Of a stretch of 64,000 bases of DNA, positions 58,818-64,000 are shown piece after piece. The notes below the pieces were generated by a model. That model saw only the letters and a program-made list of their open reading frames with translations. It was not told where the DNA came from and did no database searches. Location: the NCBI RefSeq assembly GCF_964204645.1, contig NC_134031.1, forward strand, positions 5,563,001-5,627,000. The letters are read 5' to 3'. The position numbers and the translations under genes are program-made. Positions within the stretch are counted from its first letter, which is position 1. Every line of letters starts with the position of its first letter. The DNA is from Tubulanus polymorphus (Eukaryota > Nemertea > Palaeonemertea > Tubulaniformes > Tubulanidae).

Positions 58818-60007
58818 CTACAAAATACATAAAAACAAGAAAACCGTTTTTAGAACTATGCGCAAAAATGCCCGAACACTCGATTACTTTTCGTGAACGG
58901 TATGTTATGCTGTTCCAGTAGGTAGTTGACTTAAATGACCCGAGTTTAATTACCACCTCGGTTTAAAAACCGGGGCTGAGTTTCGTAGATGTGGAAGCAA
59001 AATAATCGCCGGAAAGATTTTGAAATTTGTCAGTTATAACCTCGGTTTCTCATTAGTAGTTTGAGGATTTACACCCCTAGGGGTAACTTCGATACCCAGT
59101 CTATGAAACCGGACCCAGGCTAAGGGAATCTGAAAATTGGGCAGCACAGTTTACGAAGAAAATTTCAAAATCAAAGCCAGTCTGGATTCACTTTTCATCA
59201 ATTACCATAAACCAATCAAATTCACTGGTAACCGAGATAGATTGTAGTCTTTTCAGCTGATTAATCACCTTTTTGGAGGTTGATTAATGGTTTTTGAATT
59301 AAGTCAATTTCATGATTGATCGCAACCCTAGACAGAGACAAAACTGCGAAGACATTTTTCTGTGTTTCGAATCACCGTAGGCCAATACGGTAGATAAAAA
59401 ATCCAATTTCAGTGGACCAGCGAATCAGTTGTTTAATATAATCCAAGTCCTATCTTCCAGTAAGAAATATATAAAACATGAAATATTTTGTTCGCTACAT
59501 GGTATTGTCATGGTATTGTGTTATATGAAGAGGTTCTCCAGTATCGTACCTTTTTTTTTTTTTAGGAATCGCTATCATAAAATCATAAAATGTGTTCAAA
59601 CAAAAGATGTTTTATTCATATAAATACGCCAGTCGTTGCATATGGCAGCAGTTGGCCCTTCACCATTTTATAAGTCAGGCTATCAAAATATTTTCCGACA
59701 GCGGGACCGCTTAACATTTGATGGAGAGTACTTATAATCGAAGTCACTACGGTAGTTCTATACGGGCGATCAGATGGTCATAGATAACCCGATATTGGCA
59801 GGCGTTAATACACGACAGAAAAAAATGACGGTATTAAAATAACAACCTCATCGCCCGCGCGAGTAAATAATCATTGTTCCCTCGCGCGGTAAATAAATGA
59901 GTCGCAAGTACACTTGTATTTTCGGCACAAAACCGCACGCCATAAAGGCAACAAAGGAACGAGCTGTCTCTCGTAGTTGTGATTGAGAGGTTTTTTTGTA
60001 AATATCT
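58818..60007 (-). other. Eph intron (5' part lies beyond)
   Basis: Inferred to be intron because the next exon upstream is not in the window. Contains a foldback at 58940-59110. No exon-like sequence was recognised. Confidence 0.5.
58940..59110. mobile_element. Foldback-like element
   Basis: CCGAGTTTAATTACCACCTC at the left, and CCCAGTCTATGAAACCGGAC at the right. It resembles the 51205-51363 element in style; the ends pair only weakly. Confidence 0.35.
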
Positions 60008-60424
60008 TTAACCCTTTCGGTGCTGACTAATTAACACCCTAAAGCGCTGGAGATGAATTGAACATTTTTGAAAAATACCTCCCCAGCGCGTTGAATAACG
60101 GGCATACCGCTTTAGTGCATCTATACCTCAGTGCAATGCAGTTACTAATATTTCATGATGTTTGACAGGTGCTGTCATCTTTCAATCGAGACAAAAATCA
60201 TTTACTAATGACATCAATGCACCACGGTGCTGTGTACTACTATCAATGCCAACCACCGATTTATACACTGCACTGAAAGATTTACAGAGTTGTAGTTCTA
60301 GAAAACTATTCTGAGTCAAAACACCATTTGCACCACCAGGACTTAAGACAGTAGGGTCCGTACTAGCAAAGTCCATCACCGATTTATACACCGCACTGAA
60401 GTGTAGATGTACTGTAACGGTTAA
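60008..60424. mobile_element. piggyBac-like MITE, copy 4 (longest)
   Basis: Starts TTAACCCTTTCGGTGCTG and ends GTAACGGTTAA. The 3' part contains two similar blocks (ACCGATTTATACA-TGCACTGAA and ACCGATTTATACACCGCACT), so it appears internally duplicated or made of two nested copies. Confidence 0.7.
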
Positions 60425-61196
60425 GCACAGCTCACTGGATACGATTTTTCGATCCCGCGAAAAAATTCGTGGCTACAATAGCGATTTTCTATGACGATAG
60501 GTTTCTAATATCGAGGTCAACTTTATTTACATGGCTAAACTGCGACTATATAGCAGCGCAGGCTATCTGTCAAGTTGGCGTTCAATTAACTGTTATTAAC
60601 TGTATTTAGGCAATATAACAAGACGTACACTCGAGTTACTCCGCGTTCTCAGGCACTCATTTCGTCTAGCGCCGGGGCCCGATATCAACAAGCAATTAAT
60701 ATCCGTAATTTCTAATCATTTTCTCCGTGACAGCCGAGAATGATCGATGACGGGCAATCTGAATCGCGATTCGATAGCCGCCCGATTCGTCGACGCGGAA
60801 TAAATCTGAGCGTGACAACCGTAACAATGTGCCCGCGCGCGCCCGCCGTTGACCGAAAAGCTATTACGCCGCAACCGCGAAGTTTATTCGGGTAATTTTT
60901 TCGCGCGACGACGAATGGTGTTAATGGTCATTTAATGCCATTCGCGTCACACACATGTTGGCGTTTATAAACGTATTAACCGAAACTGGTAATTGTAGTG
61001 ACAGCTCTCCGAGAAAAGAGCACTGGCTCTAAACCAAACATCGACCGTAATTCGATGCCACAAGATACTCAGACGCTGTCGCGAAGAATATTCTCGTGCG
61101 CGCGCCCGGTCCCCCAAGGACTCACGAAATAATATGTCGATTTGTGCTATTGAAAAGATCCGAATCATATGGGACTGATTGACGGACTTTGAAAGA
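60425..61196. other. Probable Eph intron sequence, no feature
   Basis: No gene or repeat recognised. Confidence 0.4.
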
Positions 61197-61360
61197 AAAC
61201 CCTGTTAGTGCTAACCGTGGTTAGTAAAGTGTTGTTGGGCATAAATGGACGCAAGAAAGCGCTGTTAGCTAACCATTGTCTTCGTGTGGCCTCTTATTCT
61301 AAGCTGGTTAGCCTAAACGCAGATAAGCCACCACTAACCACGGTTAGGCTAACAGGGTTT
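61197..61360. mobile_element. MITE with about 27-bp inverted ends
   Basis: Left AAACCCTGTTAGTGCTAACC and right, in reverse, AAACCCTGTTAGCCTAACCG; the match runs on through CGTGGTTAGT. The middle has further GTTAGC/GCTAAC words. No coding content. Confidence 0.8.
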
Positions 61361-64000
61361 GCCAGCACCCGTCCTAGTTTTAAAGACTGGTATTATCCTT
61401 AACCAAAGGGTCACAGTTATATTGTGGTTCTTTACTTCAAATAATATTGGACATTCGATACTTGTCTTTGGAAACCAAATCTAGCCCAAAGAGGTGACGG
61501 TATCGTACGGGGTTTACGCCCACACGACCTGACCTGGCATTTCAGTGTCGCTTCGATACGAGTGCTATCAGAACATATAAACCATATCACTCCAATTGAA
61601 AGTGAGACCTTTTTAAAACCCAAAGAATCGATGTTACGAGAATTAACGCCGTATAAACAATGATGTCGTCATCGATATTAACGCTGCATCGAAACACGCG
61701 GAGAATGACGACGACGACGAGGACGGATATAGCGGCAGAAAGCGGAGCGCTGAATTCAGAGCAGCCGTTAAATCTGCCTTTGAACATTAACGCCAAGTAA
61801 CTGGGGATAATTAAATAGATGATGATGAATAGCGACATGTGAATGAGTTACTGCAACTAATCACATAAAATTGTCTACCTCTTAGCAATGTACACACAGT
61901 CATTCCCGTTTCCTTAATTGCCACTAAACTTTTTTTCGGGGCTACGGAAACCGACTGCGAAATTGTCGGAGGTATTTCGACAGTACGTGGGCTGTAAATG
62001 GCATCAGATTTGCATGTTTGCGGTTATGCCGACAGCGCAGCGCAGTAATCGAAGAGTATATGTCGGAGCCCAATTATCAGGGTAGATCCAAATGGTTTCG
62101 TGAGACTTCGGTTAGCCCCTGAGGAGGTAAAGACCCATTTCGCAAAATGGGGACTGCAAAAAGGGCTCCATTTTGGCATAAAGAAACTTGAAATGGAGCA
62201 ATTTCTGTAAAACAAAAGCCCAATGTCTACATAAATTCTAGTAAGGGATCAAAAAGGTGCTGCCAGAATGCATTTTTCTTATTAATCTGCCTCAAAAATA
62301 TATCTGGTAAGACTCCAAGAACCCACCCCTAAATATACCCTTGGTAATCCTAAACGATTTGAATATTTGTGTGTCGAGCCAGCCCCAGGTCCGAAGTCGA
62401 AGTCCTCATATTTTTTCAAACCGCTTCGAATATCAAGGATTTCTAGAAACTCTATCGTATCAATTCCGTATTCGTAGGAGCGGCCGATCGATATCATTTT
62501 ACAGTCCATTAAACATATCATCTATCGCGCTTCTATCCACAGACATCATTAAGACGACGGTTACCGAGACCGATTCGCGTCGGAAAACGTCGAGCCCAAG
62601 GACGCTGCTACGGCAGAAAGGGTTAACATAACTTCCTGTTACCTGTCTCGAATTAATGGCTTTCTAATACGATTTTCCGACGGCGCGCTCGGGAATACCG
62701 GCAGCTCGCTATATATCATCGCCGAGTCATAAAACATAAAAACATTACCGGGCGAATTCTTAATGCATCACATCTCTCTATCCATCTATCTATCTCCGCT
62801 AACGCGTCGTGTTATCGTTAAAAATTGTTATCCATACCGACTTGATATAATTCACCGCGACCATTAAACTAGCGATGAGTGCCGATGACGATCTACGTAT
62901 ATTCCTATATTCCCAATTATTTATTATATCTGTGCAGTAGCATTTTTATTATGTATCATAACCGCTCACACGCGCGCCCGCCGATGGGTATAGCATGGGC
63001 CGCACTTTTATCTGATCATATCAACCAACTAACTACACGGCACAGGACGAAATTGATGATTTACGACGTTGAGTATAATATGTTTTCATAGCATCGTCGT
63101 CGGTAAATTTGTGGTTGCTTCGTTTAATCGCCGGTACAGGAAGACATTCCGATCCGCGGTTAATGGACCGTCGCGACTTTTTTCAGGCGCGGGCGCGTGT
63201 TCATCTATCATTTCCTATCGAATATTTCACAGATCGACTTCCCCCACCGGGAGTCAAAAGTTGAAAATAACGATAATCTAGACGAACGCGAATAAACGAC
63301 CTCGGAGCAACAAATAGGCATAAAACAAAATGAAACTCTCGGCGTGGCGCGACCATTTTCATCATAACCCCTACATAGGTGAATACCATTACCGTAACTC
63401 ATAACGGATATTGTAAGCCGTGGATCGTACAAGCGTTTTCGACCCGGGCCAACCGTTCATAATCCTGCCAAATGGGCCCCGAGCCCGTTCGACGATCAAT
63501 TATGAAAGGAGGCTTATTCTAGAGGATGTTATTTAAGATTGAAGTGGGCTGAAGTGGGCTCGTAATATATGAATCAAAAGTGAATTTTTATCCGATATTA
63601 GTCGATGATCTTTTTTTCCCAAAACTGTCAGTCACTGAAGAGGAGAGGCATTAAGTGCTGCCAATCACAGTGATCAGTCACTAAAACTGCCCCTGTGTTC
63701 CTTAGTGGAGGTAGTTGATTTCAAAATCCTCGTCCTCGCTTTTGTTTTGCTCCCTCTCATGAAATGCCCACGCAAATCTTTTTGTTTTTAGTTTTTCGTG
63801 GGATTTACTTTTTAGGATACTAAATTTCTTTCCTATGGTACTAGCCCTTAACTCACTGGAATTATCTACATAGACTTTACAGCATTTGCGAGGATACCGT
63901 GCATACGTACATAAATCCTTGACGGCACCTATTTCTAAGGCACAAAGGTTTTATATGTACTGGGGAAAGCATTTAATTCATTATCGAGAAAGAGCTTATC
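61361..64000. other. Probable Eph intron or upstream sequence, no exon found
   Basis: A minus-strand hydrophobic stretch at about 61680-61770 (LSAAISVLVVVVILRVF), after TCTGAATTCAG, could be an Eph transmembrane exon. The context (DFL-like juxtamembrane and FN3 edges) is missing, so it is not called. CCAACCGTTC/GGGCCCCGAGCC at 63440-63490 resembles the 29399-type repeat. AGAAAGGGTTAAC at 62617 resembles a stray piggyBac-MITE end. Confidence 0.35.

Noticed and set aside
61587-61838. Minus-strand hydrophobic frame as Eph transmembrane exon
   Set aside because: Has a membrane-like run but no juxtamembrane or FN3 context and no clear donor; too weak to call.

Overview
The window looks like invertebrate animal nuclear DNA, most likely lophotrochozoan (a mollusc or relative); that placement is inference. 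The grounds are: spliced genes with GT-AG introns, an Eph receptor tyrosine kinase, a neuropeptide-type rhodopsin-family GPCR, LicD/fukutin-like single-exon genes, low gene density, and many short foldback and MITE-like repeats. There are no bacterial operons, CRISPR arrays or recognisable tRNA/rRNA genes.

Layout. 1-2.8 kb is repeat-bearing intergenic DNA. 2.84-9.29 kb is a large imperfect palindrome: two arms of about 2.2-2.4 kb around a spacer of about 1.9 kb. Each arm carries one copy of a 324-residue LicD-like type II membrane protein (2941-3915 minus and 8213-9187 plus). The genes are nearly identical while the surrounding arms have diverged strongly. The spacer holds a TIR element and a candidate solo LTR, and the right arm alone carries a 340-bp foldback insertion. 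10.04-11.04 kb is an intact seven-transmembrane receptor gene on the minus strand. From 11.2 to 49.4 kb no convincing gene was found, only repeats: MITE/foldback elements of several families, tRNA-like SINE pieces, a 5'-truncated non-LTR retrotransposon (24.85-25.43 kb), a 49-bp minisatellite (21.87-22.04 kb) and a 40-bp minisatellite of about 23 units (42.56-43.46 kb).

49.44-58.82 kb contains the five 3'-terminal coding exons found for an Eph receptor on the minus strand: most of the kinase C-lobe and the SAM domain, ending in a PDZ-ligand-like tail. Exons for the ectodomain, transmembrane segment and kinase N-lobe were not found and should lie to the right of the window, so the gene probably runs off its end. 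The Eph introns and upstream DNA carry four copies of one piggyBac-like MITE family, hAT-like MITEs, a SINE, a 13-bp minisatellite, and an intronic direct duplication of about 250 bp that could be either a repeat or a duplicated regulatory element.

The genes do not form a pathway. The most notable structures are the palindrome with homogenised LicD-like genes and the clustering of related elements around the Eph exons. No clearly new biological system was recognised.
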